Assembly (NCBI GenBank): GCA_023433855.1
Contig: JAEYTV010000625.1
Location: 1 to 10,940, forward strand
DNA: 10,940 nucleotides
From: Pseudomonadota bacterium
GTDB taxonomy: Bacteria; Pseudomonadota; Alphaproteobacteria; Rhizobiales; Rhizobiaceae
Reading direction: 5' to 3'
How positions within the stretch are numbered: position 1 is the first letter of the stretch; each line of letters begins with the position of its first letter. Positions 1 through 6,094 of the stretch are shown here, piece after piece. The notes beneath the pieces are model-generated. The model ran no database searches. It saw only the letters and a list, made by a program, of their open reading frames with translations, and was not told the DNA's origin. The position numbers and the translations under genes are program-made.

Positions 1-499
1 GCCATCCCCACCGCTCTTGGAGAAGTCTCTGATTAGCGCGTGAGATCGCGATCACAGATCTCGCCCTCGAGATTTTTTCTCGATTGAGGAGATGGGGCGA
101 TTGATTAGATGAAAGCCCATGGTCGTATAAAATGATGTCTCCGCCCTTGGGGATATAGGCCGCCGAAGGGAATGCGTTCCAGGCAACTACCCGTTTCACG
201 TCATGCTCTTCGAAGAAGCGCGTCATACGCCGAGCGACGTATGCGTTTTCATAGGCCTGCCTAAGCCTGGGCCAGCTTTCCAGGCGCTGACCGAAGCGGA
301 ACAGATGCGATCTCCTCGGGGAGGTGATTTCTACTCCAGCGGTTGATAGAGGGATCGCGTACTCCGCTTTCGGCTTGTTGCTTGCACGATTGATCGTGAG
401 CGGGGGCGCCCCCATCTCAGCCAAGCGTTTGGCGAGACTTACGTAAAGAGTTTGCAACCCCCCAAAATCATCCAGTGCTACCAAATTACATGTCGTCAT
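1..499 (-). CDS. Glycosyltransferase family 4-like protein, N-terminal part (cut by window edge)
   Basis: This frame is open from an ATG at 499 down to base 1 (166 codons, no stop), so the C-terminal part lies outside the window. The start is well fixed: an in-frame TGA sits at 511-509, and purine-rich GGGGAG and AAGAGAG stretches precede the ATG. The translation resembles the N-terminal Rossmann domain of GT-B glycosyltransferases: a strand then a glycine loop and helix near residues 5-29 (ALDDFGGLQTLYVSLAKRL), a strand then YDHG at about 125-128, and the typical domain-end segment ARSVIAISRANQRLLQERWG at about 146-165. Such enzymes move a sugar from a nucleotide donor to polysaccharide or lipid acceptors at the inner membrane face. 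The C-terminal donor-binding motif is not visible, so substrate is unknown. It uses AGA, AGG, TTA and CTA codons more than the other genes here, hinting at transfer. Family call by eye; exact subfamily uncertain. Confidence 0.7.
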   Translation of the reverse strand, partial: MTTCNLVALDDFGGLQTLYVSLAKRLAEMGAPPLTINRASNKPKAEYAIPLSTAGVEITSPRRSHLFRFGQRLESWPRLRQAYENAYVARRMTRFFEEHDVKRVVAWNAFPSAAYIPKGGDIILYDHGLSSNQSPHLLNREKISRARSVIAISRANQRLLQERWGW

Positions 500-859
500 C
501 TGCTCTCTTCATCTCCCCGATGGGAGGCAGCTCAAATATGAACGTTAATAACGTCTTACGACAATTCCTTGTGTGTTTCCATGCAGAACTGTGCCGGTCA
601 GGCGCATAATTTCGTGCGGAGCCGACTTAAAGCTGGGGCAAATTCAGAATGGTGCACCTTCCCACCCCTCCCAAACCGGTTCGCAACCAGGTATCTCCAG
701 GCTCATATGGTCGGGCACCCGCGCGATGTTACACGGCCGCAGGAGTTCCCCATGCTCCTGCAGCAATCGGAGGAACCCGCCCGCAGCGCCTAGTCCCATT
801 GAGGTACTTGCCCAGCTCGCAATTCACCCTACCTTGTTCTCTCCGATGGGAGACGAAAG
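500..859. other. Gene-poor stretch between the glycosyltransferase and the DUF982 gene
   Basis: I find no convincing gene in these 360 bases. Overlapping plus-strand frames starting near 569, 573 and 649 give compositionally odd peptides without recognisable domains or good ribosome binding sites. The left end should hold the promoter of the minus-strand glycosyltransferase and contains a small perfect palindrome at 542-554. The right end holds the ribosome binding site of the DUF982 gene (GGGAGA, 848-853). A 51-codon minus-strand frame at 644-799 looks somewhat protein-like but has no ribosome binding site. The stretch could be a remnant left where foreign DNA joins the core chromosome; this is inference. 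Confidence 0.5.
542..554. repeat. Perfect inverted repeat ACGTTA-A-TAACGT
   Basis: Two perfect 6-bp arms are separated by one base. The site lies about 43 bp upstream of the glycosyltransferase start at 499, where a regulator of that gene could bind. No known operator is recognised, and a palindrome this short can occur by chance. Confidence 0.35.
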
Positions 860-1075
860 ATGCCTCATGTTTGGGACGAGCCGGTGGTGGTCGGCGATCA
901 TCTTATCTTCACGCCTTACCAGGCGCATCAATTTCTAAGGTCGAACCGAGGCCAACTGGGTTCCGGCCCGACTGCTGCAGCGGAAAGCGTGCTGGCTGCG
1001 GCTCTGGATGGCCGTGTACCGCCGGAAGAGGCACGCAAGAGTTTCCTGGCCGCGGTGCGCGTAGCGCAGAGCTGA
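860..1075 (+). CDS. DUF982 family small protein (first copy)
   Basis: A 71-residue protein of the DUF982 family, small proteins of unknown function found mainly in Rhizobiales, often as several paralogues per genome. The visible signature is an N-terminal W-x-x-P-V-x-V, a central helix, and the C-terminal block AALDGRVPPEEARKSFLAAV at about 46-65, which closely matches the second copy encoded at 5647-5886 (AALDGRRTPEEARQHFEQAV). The ATG at 860 is supported by GGGAGA at 848-853. No signal peptide or membrane segment is seen, so it is probably cytosolic. It stands alone: 204 bases separate it from the ClC start, with no clear terminator between. Function cannot be stated from the sequence. Family assignment is confident because of the shared motif and length. 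Confidence 0.82.
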   Translation: MPHVWDEPVVVGDHLIFTPYQAHQFLRSNRGQLGSGPTAAAESVLAAALDGRVPPEEARKSFLAAVRVAQS

Positions 1076-1279
1076 AGACGGCCAGAGGTCAAGGCCCAGG
1101 ATTGCGCTGATCGTCGCCGGCTGCAGCCATAGAATCCGCGTCATTGACTGCGATCATCACAAGAACAGGCCGAATTGGCGAGCGTCCGCTGCAGCGGCGC
1201 GTCGCCTTACCAAGTTCAGGCCGACACGGATCGCGGAACAGAAGCGGTCACCCCTGGCAGAGATCGAAATACGGACACC

Positions 1280-3076
1280 ATGCAGCTTCCCGCCTTCTCA
1301 TCCTTGTCTCACGAGTTGCATGCACGACTAAAGCTCATCAAGAAGAAGGCATTCGTCCGTGGCAGCGAGCTTGGTCTCATCGCCTGCGCCGCGCTTGTCG
1401 GGCTTGCTTCAGGATGCACGGTGAGCGCCATGACCTGGATCTCCAAGGCTCTCCACAGTCTCATCTTTGGGATACCCCATGACGCCTGGCTGAGTGCTTC
1501 GCCGATTGAGAACGAGGTCACGGTTCTTGTCGCGCCAATTGTTGGCGGCGCCATCCTCGGGATGACCTTCTTTCTTCTCCGCAAGAGGAAGAACAGGCCT
1601 ATTGTGGATCCGATCGAAGCAAACGCGGTCTACGGCGGACGATTATCGCTGACCGACAGTATCATCGTGGCACTGCAAAATCTGATCTCGAACGGGTTTG
1701 GTGCATCGGTCGGACTTGAGGCAGGCTATACCCAGCTCTCCTCCGGCCTCGCCTCGAAACTCGGGTCGAAGCTCACGCTGCGGCGGGAGGACATGCGCAT
1801 CCTTGTCGGCTGCGGTGCTGCGGGTGCCATCGCGGCGGCCTTCAACGCGCCGCTTACCGGTGCCTTCTATGCCTTCGAGCTGATCATCGGAACGTATAGC
1901 AGCATTGCGCTCGCCCCCGTCGTCGTCGCCGCCATTCTGGCAACTCTTGTCACCCGGTCCCTGTCCGGTGACACGTTCCTCATCGAGGTGGGTGAGATCG
2001 GACTGGTGGCGCCTCCCGATTTTGTGCCGGCGATCCTGCTCGGTGGATTTTGCGCCGCGACCGGCATTCTGATCATGAAGGGCGTCGCCTCGACCGAGCA
2101 ACTTGCCCGGCGCAGCTCGATCCCCGCCGCGATTCGGCCCATGCTGGGAGGGGTCGTCGTCGGCCTTCTCGCGATGATTACACCCCAGGTGCTCTCCGCC
2201 GGTCATGGGGCCCTCCACCTCAACCTCGAGGCGGAAAGCACTCTGGTCGCGCTTGTAGGCCTCTTCCTCCTGAAAGCGACCGCATCTGCCGTCTCCATCG
2301 GCTCGGGATTCCGAGGCGGGCTGTTTTTCGCTTCCCTCTTCATGGGGTCCCTGCTTGGCAAGATCTTCGCCTATCCGGCCGATCTCGTGATGAGCGACGC
2401 GCTGACGCCGACTGTATTTGCCGTGGTCGGCATGAGTTCGCTGGCCGTCGCGCTGATCGGCGGACCGCTTACGATGACATTCCTCGCGCTGGAGATCACC
2501 GGAGACTTCCCGATAACGGCCCTGGTGCTTGCAGCAGTGATCAGCTCGTCGGTCGTGGTTCGAACGACATTCGGCTATTCATTTGCCACGTGGCGGTTTC
2601 ATCTCAGGGGCGAGAGCATCCGCAGCGCGCACGACATCGGGTGGATCCGTAACCTCACGGTGGACAAGCTCATGCGTCCGGATGTCAAGAAGGCAACGGC
2701 GAGCCTCACCATCGGGCAGTTCCGGGAAAGGTTCCCCCTGGGCTCTACACAGAGAGCCATCATCGTCGATGAAGACGATCGATACGTGGGCATGGTCCTG
2801 GTCCCGGAGGTCTATGCCGACGAGGAGCAAGGACCGGACAAGGGCGACGGATCGCTGGAGCGTTTCATCCGGTACCGCAACGATTTCCTGCAGCCGCAGA
2901 TGAACGCCAAACAGGCTGCCGCGATCTTCGACAAGACACGCAGTGAAGCCCTCGCCGTCGTCAACAACTTGATCGAGCGCCGCGTCGTAGGGCAACTCAG
3001 CGAAAGCCACACCCTCAGGCGATATGCGGAGGAGCTCGACCGGCGACGGCGCGAAGCCCTGGGCGAAACCCTCTGA
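1280..3076 (+). CDS. ClC-family anion channel/transporter with C-terminal CBS pair
   Basis: A 598-residue inner-membrane protein of the voltage-gated chloride channel (ClC) family, moving chloride or another anion. Residues ~28-435 form the hydrophobic ClC core, with several helices in two halves. Residues ~459-575 form a tandem CBS module, usually an adenosine-nucleotide sensing regulator. Core landmarks: GLEAG at 145-149 aligns with the GREGP motif, keeping the gating glutamate (E147); FNAPLTG at 188-194 is the conserved helix after it; GSGFRGG at 341-347 with F349 aligns with the GxFAP motif. Odd points: the first GSGIP chloride-binding motif is replaced by DPIEAN near 110-115, GREGP has become GLEAG, and GxFAP has become GLFFA. 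The internal proton glutamate of ClC-ec1 (E203) aligns with L201, next to a retained E200. Start: the frame extends to a TTG at 1175, but that extension is hydrophilic and unlike a ClC N-terminus, so the ATG at 1280 is preferred despite a weak ribosome binding site. Ion selectivity and channel versus exchanger mode cannot be told. Confidence 0.88.
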   Translation: MQLPAFSSLSHELHARLKLIKKKAFVRGSELGLIACAALVGLASGCTVSAMTWISKALHSLIFGIPHDAWLSASPIENEVTVLVAPIVGGAILGMTFFLLRKRKNRPIVDPIEANAVYGGRLSLTDSIIVALQNLISNGFGASVGLEAGYTQLSSGLASKLGSKLTLRREDMRILVGCGAAGAIAAAFNAPLTGAFYAFELIIGTYSSIALAPVVVAAILATLVTRSLSGDTFLIEVGEIGLVAPPDFVPAILLGGFCAATGILIMKGVASTEQLARRSSIPAAIRPMLGGVVVGLLAMITPQVLSAGHGALHLNLEAESTLVALVGLFLLKATASAVSIGSGFRGGLFFASLFMGSLLGKIFAYPADLVMSDALTPTVFAVVGMSSLAVALIGGPLTMTFLALEITGDFPITALVLAAVISSSVVVRTTFGYSFATWRFHLRGESIRSAHDIGWIRNLTVDKLMRPDVKKATASLTIGQFRERFPLGSTQRAIIVDEDDRYVGMVLVPEVYADEEQGPDKGDGSLERFIRYRNDFLQPQMNAKQAAAIFDKTRSEALAVVNNLIERRVVGQLSESHTLRRYAEELDRRRREALGETL

Positions 3077-3176
3077 GACCAGGGCTGCGATCGACCCGCT
3101 GCAAGGTGCGCACCACGGTCGCTTGGCACTTCGCTGAAGACGTGAGCTATCCGTCACAACGCAATGCAAAAGCTTC

Positions 3177-3188
3177 GGACTTAAGTCC
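3177..3188. repeat. Perfect 12-bp palindrome GGACTTAAGTCC
   Basis: A perfect self-complementary 12-mer 18 bases upstream of the candidate stress promoter for the DUF1236 gene. It could be an operator for a dimeric regulator. It has no run of T after it and is unlikely to be a terminator for the ClC gene. No known binding protein is recognised. Confidence 0.35.
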
Positions 3189-3205
3189 CTGTGGAGGCGA
3201 AGACC

Positions 3206-3230
3206 GGAACGAAAATACCGTGGACACGTT
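3206..3230 (+). promoter_or_regulatory. Candidate EcfG/RpoE2 general-stress promoter
   Basis: GGAAC at 3206-3210 is followed after 16 bases by CGTT at 3227-3230. This exactly matches the promoter described for alphaproteobacterial EcfG-type sigma factors, and equals GGAAC-N18-TT as given for Sinorhizobium RpoE2. A transcript starting about 7 bases later would carry a short leader with the GAAGGAGAG ribosome binding site (3247-3255) before the ATG at 3261. Sequence match and position are direct observations; sigma-factor use is inferred. Confidence 0.65.
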
Positions 3231-3260
3231 GTCGGGCCACTCAACTGAAGGAGAGTGACG

Positions 3261-3650
3261 ATGAACAAGTTGATCCTTATTTCGGCCGCTATCGGCCTTG
3301 CAGCAACGGGGGCCGTTGCGCAGGAAAGCACCGTGAATGGCGCCGTTGGCGGCGCCGTCACCGGTGCGATCGTCGGCGGCCCTGTGGGCGCCGCCGTGGG
3401 CGGTGTCGTTGGTGCAGTGGCGGGCACCGCAATCGATCCGCCGCCGGCCCGCGTTGTCACCTATGTCCGCGAGCAGCCCGTACAGCAGTCGGTCGTCGTT
3501 CAGGAGCGGGTGGTGGTCGGCGAGCCCATTCCGCAGCAGGTCGTCCTGACCCCTGTACCGGAAGCCCCCGATTATGCCTATGCCGTGGTGAACCAGCAGC
3601 GGGTGATCGTAGATCCGCAGACCCACCGGGTTGTACAGATCGTCGACTGA
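3261..3650 (+). CDS. Secreted glycine-zipper / DUF1236 protein
   Basis: A 129-residue exported protein. Residues 1-20 are a classical signal peptide (MNK, hydrophobic core, cleavage expected after AVA-20 before QE). Residues ~27-57 are a glycine/alanine/valine repeat with GAVGG and GxxxG spacing (glycine zipper), able to insert in or pack against a membrane. A linker rich in Val, Gln and Pro follows, and residues ~85-127 match the DUF1236 pattern ending YAVVNQQRVIVDPQTHRVVQ. The ATG at 3261 is chosen over a GTG at 3255 because GAAGGAGAG (3247-3255) is well spaced for the ATG. It is monocistronic: a stress-type promoter lies upstream and a strong terminator downstream. Likely periplasmic or outer-membrane associated. 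DUF1236 has no assigned activity; an envelope-stress role is inferred only from the promoter. Family call is confident, function is not. Confidence 0.85.
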   Translation: MNKLILISAAIGLAATGAVAQESTVNGAVGGAVTGAIVGGPVGAAVGGVVGAVAGTAIDPPPARVVTYVREQPVQQSVVVQERVVVGEPIPQQVVLTPVPEAPDYAYAVVNQQRVIVDPQTHRVVQIVD

Positions 3651-3673
3651 CGCCCAAGGCTTCACCACAATGC

Positions 3674-3709
3674 AAAATGCCGCTGTATTCTGGATACAGC
3701 GGCATTTTT
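3674..3709 (+). terminator. Strong intrinsic terminator after the DUF1236 gene
   Basis: A perfect 15-bp stem (arms 3674-3688 and 3694-3708) with a five-base loop TCTGG, ending in TTTTT. It lies 24 bases after the DUF1236 stop. Because the outer stem is AAAA/TTTT it may also work on the opposite strand. It separates this gene from the phosphate operon. Confidence 0.92.
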
Positions 3710-3859
3710 GCTTTGGGATCGAAGTGCCCAGTGATCGCTGCCTTACGCGTCAGTCACAGCGGAACCGAGCCGGCCGACGGCTGCGGGCGTCGAACTGCAA
3801 CAAAGTTCTTCCACAGAAAACTCGTCGCGCGGCGTTTCCAGCCTCGCCTTTCGGCATCT

Positions 3860-3877
3860 ATGACACATCTACGACAG
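3860..3877 (-). promoter_or_regulatory. PHO-box-like PhoB site before the DUF47-pit operon
   Basis: On the minus strand this reads CTGTCGT-AGAT-GTGTCAT: two 7-bp direct repeats with a 4-bp spacer, each matching the PHO-box unit CTGTCAT at 6 of 7 positions. The site ends 24 bases before the ATG at 3902, so bound PhoB would cover the expected promoter or transcription start rather than an activating upstream position. This fits the published finding that PhoB represses the orfA-pit operon in Sinorhizobium meliloti. A poor -10-like TATGAC (3859-3864) overlaps it. PhoB binding here is inferred from the match. Confidence 0.5.
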
Positions 3878-3901
3878 TGACAAAGACAAAGGAGCCCCTC
3901 G

Positions 3902-4543
3902 ATGCTGGGCTTGTTCAGAAAACTCCTACCCCGCGAAGATGCGTTCTTTGATCTTTTCGAACAGCATTCCCGGACCGTCCTCAGTGCAGCAGAAGCGCTG
4001 AACGAGCTATTGGCCGGCAGGGACATTGCCGGAAACGGCCAGCGGATCGTCAAGCTGGAGGACGAGGCCGACGAGATTACGCGAGAGGTGCTACAGGCCG
4101 TTCGCCGCAGCTTCATCACGCCCTTCGACCGCGGCGACATCAAGGACCTCATCCAGTCGATGGACGATGCGATCGACATGATGCACAAGACGGTCAAGAC
4201 CATCAACCTCTTCGAACAGAGCAGCTTCGATCCGCTGATGCAGGAGATGGGCGGCGAGATCGTGAAGGCCGCCCACCTCATCTTGGAGGCCCTGCCGCTT
4301 CTGCAGAAGATCAGTCCGAACGCAGCGCGCCTCAGCGCTATCGTGGAGGAGGTGACGCGTGTCGAAGGCCGCTCGGACGATTTGCACGACCGCGGACTGA
4401 AGGATCTTTTTCGCCGCCACGGACAGGGCAATGCCATGAACTACATTATCGGCAGCCAGATCTATGGCGAACTGGAAAAGGTGCTCGACCGGTTCGAGGA
4501 TGTCGCCAATGAGATCAGCGGCATCGTGATCGAGAATGTCTGA
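3902..4543 (+). CDS. DUF47 / PhoU-like protein, partner of Pit
   Basis: A 213-residue cytosolic protein of the DUF47 (PhoU-like) family, predicted to be an all-helical bundle; no membrane segment or signal peptide is seen. It opens with MLGLFRKLLPREDAFFDLFE, the usual DUF47 start, and holds acidic helices with EDEADEIT near 51-58 and FDRGDIKDLIQSMDDAIDMM near 75-94, the family's conserved acidic, metal-binding-type segments. Length is normal. AAGGAG at 3889-3894 gives a well-spaced ribosome binding site for the ATG at 3902. Its stop overlaps the pit start (TGATG at 4541-4545), indicating translational coupling. In rhizobia this pair is known as orfA-pit; DUF47 proteins are encoded beside Pit transporters and are thought to modulate them. 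A PHO-box-like site upstream suggests repression under phosphate limitation. Confidence 0.92.
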   Translation: MLGLFRKLLPREDAFFDLFEQHSRTVLSAAEALNELLAGRDIAGNGQRIVKLEDEADEITREVLQAVRRSFITPFDRGDIKDLIQSMDDAIDMMHKTVKTINLFEQSSFDPLMQEMGGEIVKAAHLILEALPLLQKISPNAARLSAIVEEVTRVEGRSDDLHDRGLKDLFRRHGQGNAMNYIIGSQIYGELEKVLDRFEDVANEISGIVIENV

Positions 4544-5544
4544 TGGATGCCACCCTAGCATTTCCTCTGCTTGCTGCCCTCATTGCGGTCGCGCTCTTCT
4601 TTGACTTCCTGAATGGCTTGCACGATGCGGCGAACTCAATCGCGACCATCGTCTCGACGCGGGTTCTCAGGCCGCAATACGCCGTCTTCTGGGCGGCGTT
4701 CTTCAATTTCATCGCCTTTCTCTTCTTCGGCCTGCATGTGGCCGAAACCCTCGGCACCGGGATCATCGATCCGGACATCGTTTCGCCGCAGGTGATATTT
4801 GCCGCCCTTATGGGTGCAATCGTCTGGAACATCATCACCTGGGCCTTCGGCATCCCTTCCAGTTCATCTCACGCACTGATCGGGGGCCTGGTTGGCGCAG
4901 GCCTCGCAAAGGTGGGCTGGAGCTCGATCGTCTGGAGCGGTCTCACGAAAACGGTCGGTGCCATCTTCCTGTCACCGGCAATCGGCTTCCTGCTGGCGCT
5001 TGTCCTGGTCCTGACGGTGTCGTGGGTCTTCGTCCGCCAGACGCCATTCGCCGTGGACCGTACCTTCCGGGTACTGCAATTCGTCTCGGCGTCGCTTTAT
5101 TCCCTCGGGCACGGGGGCAACGACGCACAAAAGACCATGGGCATCATCGCAGTACTCCTTTATTCCCAGGGCTACCTCGGCAGTACGTTCCATGTGCCCT
5201 TCTGGGTGGTCATCAGTTGTCAGGCGGCGATGGCTTTCGGCACATTGTTCGGCGGATGGCGCATCGTTCATACGATGGGATCGAAGATCACCCGCCTGAA
5301 CCCGATGCAGGGCTTCTGTGCCGAGACGGGAGGCGCCCTGACACTTTTCGGCGCGACTTGGCTCGGTATTCCCGTCTCGACGACCCACACGATCACCGGC
5401 GCCATCATCGGGGTTGGTGCAGCGCGGCGGGTCTCTGCGGTCCGCTGGGGAATCGCGACCAACATCGTCTTCGCCTGGTTCATCACCTTGCCAGCGGCCG
5501 CCCTCATCTCGGCTCTCTGCTATTGGACCTCAAGTCTCTTCTGA
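4543..5544 (+). CDS. pit: Low-affinity inorganic phosphate transporter, PiT/PHO4 family
   Basis: A 333-residue inner-membrane transporter of the PiT family, which imports inorganic phosphate (as metal-phosphate in bacteria) with protons when phosphate is plentiful. Both signature repeats are intact: GLHDAANSIATI at 25-36 in the N-terminal half and GHGGNDAQKTMGI at 189-201 in the C-terminal half. The paired loops GIPSSSSHALIGG (103-115) and GIPVSTTHTITGAIIG (275-290) are the other inverted-repeat hallmark. About ten hydrophobic helices are visible. Length matches the short bacterial/rhizobial form rather than the ~500-residue E. coli PitA. The start ATG overlaps the stop of the upstream DUF47 gene by one base and has only a weak ribosome binding site, so it likely depends on coupled translation. 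No strong terminator follows; a 7-bp AT-rich hairpin at 5591-5616 is the nearest candidate. Confidence 0.95.
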   Translation: MDATLAFPLLAALIAVALFFDFLNGLHDAANSIATIVSTRVLRPQYAVFWAAFFNFIAFLFFGLHVAETLGTGIIDPDIVSPQVIFAALMGAIVWNIITWAFGIPSSSSHALIGGLVGAGLAKVGWSSIVWSGLTKTVGAIFLSPAIGFLLALVLVLTVSWVFVRQTPFAVDRTFRVLQFVSASLYSLGHGGNDAQKTMGIIAVLLYSQGYLGSTFHVPFWVVISCQAAMAFGTLFGGWRIVHTMGSKITRLNPMQGFCAETGGALTLFGATWLGIPVSTTHTITGAIIGVGAARRVSAVRWGIATNIVFAWFITLPAAALISALCYWTSSLF

Positions 5545-5588
5545 CCCGGGGAGACTTCATTCGGACCCGTGCATTTTTTTGCAGACCC

Positions 5589-5613
5589 GGAACAACTCTT
5601 CATCTAAGTTGTT
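5589..5613 (+). promoter_or_regulatory. Candidate EcfG/RpoE2-type promoter for the second DUF982 gene
   Basis: GGAAC at 5589-5593 is followed after 18 bases by TT (5612-5613), giving GGAAC-N18-TT; the -10 element reads TGTT rather than CGTT. Spacing is identical to the better match at 3206-3230. The position suits a transcript starting near 5620, before the ribosome binding site GGGAGGAGG (5631-5639) and the ATG at 5647. The same bases also contain a 7-bp inverted repeat AACAACT/AGTTGTT followed by T residues (5591-5616), which could instead be a weak terminator for pit. Confidence 0.45.
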
Positions 5614-5646
5614 TTTAGGGGTTGGCAGCCGGGAGGAGGCGAAGAC

Positions 5647-5886
5647 ATGCAGACAAGTTGGCAGAAACCTGTTCGCGTCGCGTTCGGGCATCTTGGTACG
5701 GAGGTTGTCCACGGTCCCTTCGAGGCTTTGGCCCTTCTGACTGATCGCTGGCCGGACTTGCGCGGCCCTCATTTCGTCAAGGCGCGCAGCGCCTGCCGCG
5801 CAGCACTTGACGGACGCAGAACGCCGGAGGAAGCGCGCCAGCACTTCGAGCAAGCTGTCAGCGAGGCGCAACTCCATCTGAACTGA
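5647..5886 (+). CDS. DUF982 family small protein (second copy)
   Basis: A 79-residue DUF982 protein, divergent paralogue of the one encoded at 860-1075. Shared features are W-x-x-P-V-x-V at the N-terminus, a GPFEALALL segment near 23-31, an invariant-looking W (W35, WPDLRGP), and the block AALDGRRTPEEARQHFEQAV near 52-71. The ribosome binding site GGGAGGAGG (5631-5639) is strong and well placed for this ATG. No export signal or membrane helix is seen. It has its own terminator (5907-5930) and a candidate stress promoter, so it is probably transcribed alone. DUF982 has no established biochemical function; a stress role would be inference from the promoter only. Confidence 0.85.
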   Translation: MQTSWQKPVRVAFGHLGTEVVHGPFEALALLTDRWPDLRGPHFVKARSACRAALDGRRTPEEARQHFEQAVSEAQLHLN

Positions 5887-5906
5887 GGATGTGCCACGAA
5901 CGAGTC

Positions 5907-5930
5907 GGCCGGCCTAGTGCCGGCCTTTTT
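5907..5930 (+). terminator. Intrinsic terminator after the second DUF982 gene
   Basis: Seven-bp GC-rich stem GGCCGGC (5907-5913) and GCCGGCC (5919-5925) around the loop CTAGT, followed directly by TTTTT (5926-5930). It lies 20 bases past the DUF982 stop and isolates the downstream cysteine operon. Confidence 0.9.
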
Positions 5931-6041
5931 CGTTTTGAAGCGCTGTCGGCGAGCTTGCGCCGCTCCCCTGGCAAACAGAATAAGTCGGGACAATTTCCGG
6001 GAGCCGCTTACGGCCGAAACCGAATTTCTTGCGCAGGAATG

Positions 6042-6070
6042 CTTGTGCGCCGAGATGACCGGTTCTAAAT
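6042..6070 (+). promoter_or_regulatory. Possible housekeeping promoter for the cysK operon
   Basis: CTTGTG (6042-6047) and CTAAAT (6065-6070) are 17 bases apart and resemble the rhizobial housekeeping pattern CTTGAC-N17-CTATAT (4 of 6 and 5 of 6 matches). A start near 6077 would give a leader of about 18 bases before the cysK ATG. The match is suggestive only; a promoter is expected somewhere between the terminator at 5930 and 6095. Confidence 0.35.
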
Positions 6071-6094
6071 CAGCGAAGAAAACAAGGGATCGCC

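Noticed and set aside
569..1110. Overlapping plus-strand frames starting at 569, 573 and 649
   Set aside because: Arg/Pro/Ser-rich translations without domains or ribosome binding sites, and two of them run through the real DUF982 gene in another frame.
1175..1279. N-terminal extension of the ClC protein from a TTG at 1175
   Set aside because: The extra 35 residues are hydrophilic and low in family resemblance, and there is no good ribosome binding site for the TTG; the ATG at 1280 fits the family start better.
2579..3460. Minus-strand open frame (293 codons) across the ClC end, the intergenic region and the DUF1236 gene
   Set aside because: It is antisense to two well-supported genes and its Thr/Ala/Pro-rich start simply mirrors the glycine-zipper repeat.
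5591..5616. Hairpin AACAACT/AGTTGTT with following T residues as the pit terminator
   Set aside because: The stem is short, AT-rich and has a 9-base loop, so it is weak; the same bases fit a stress promoter better. Kept as an alternative only.
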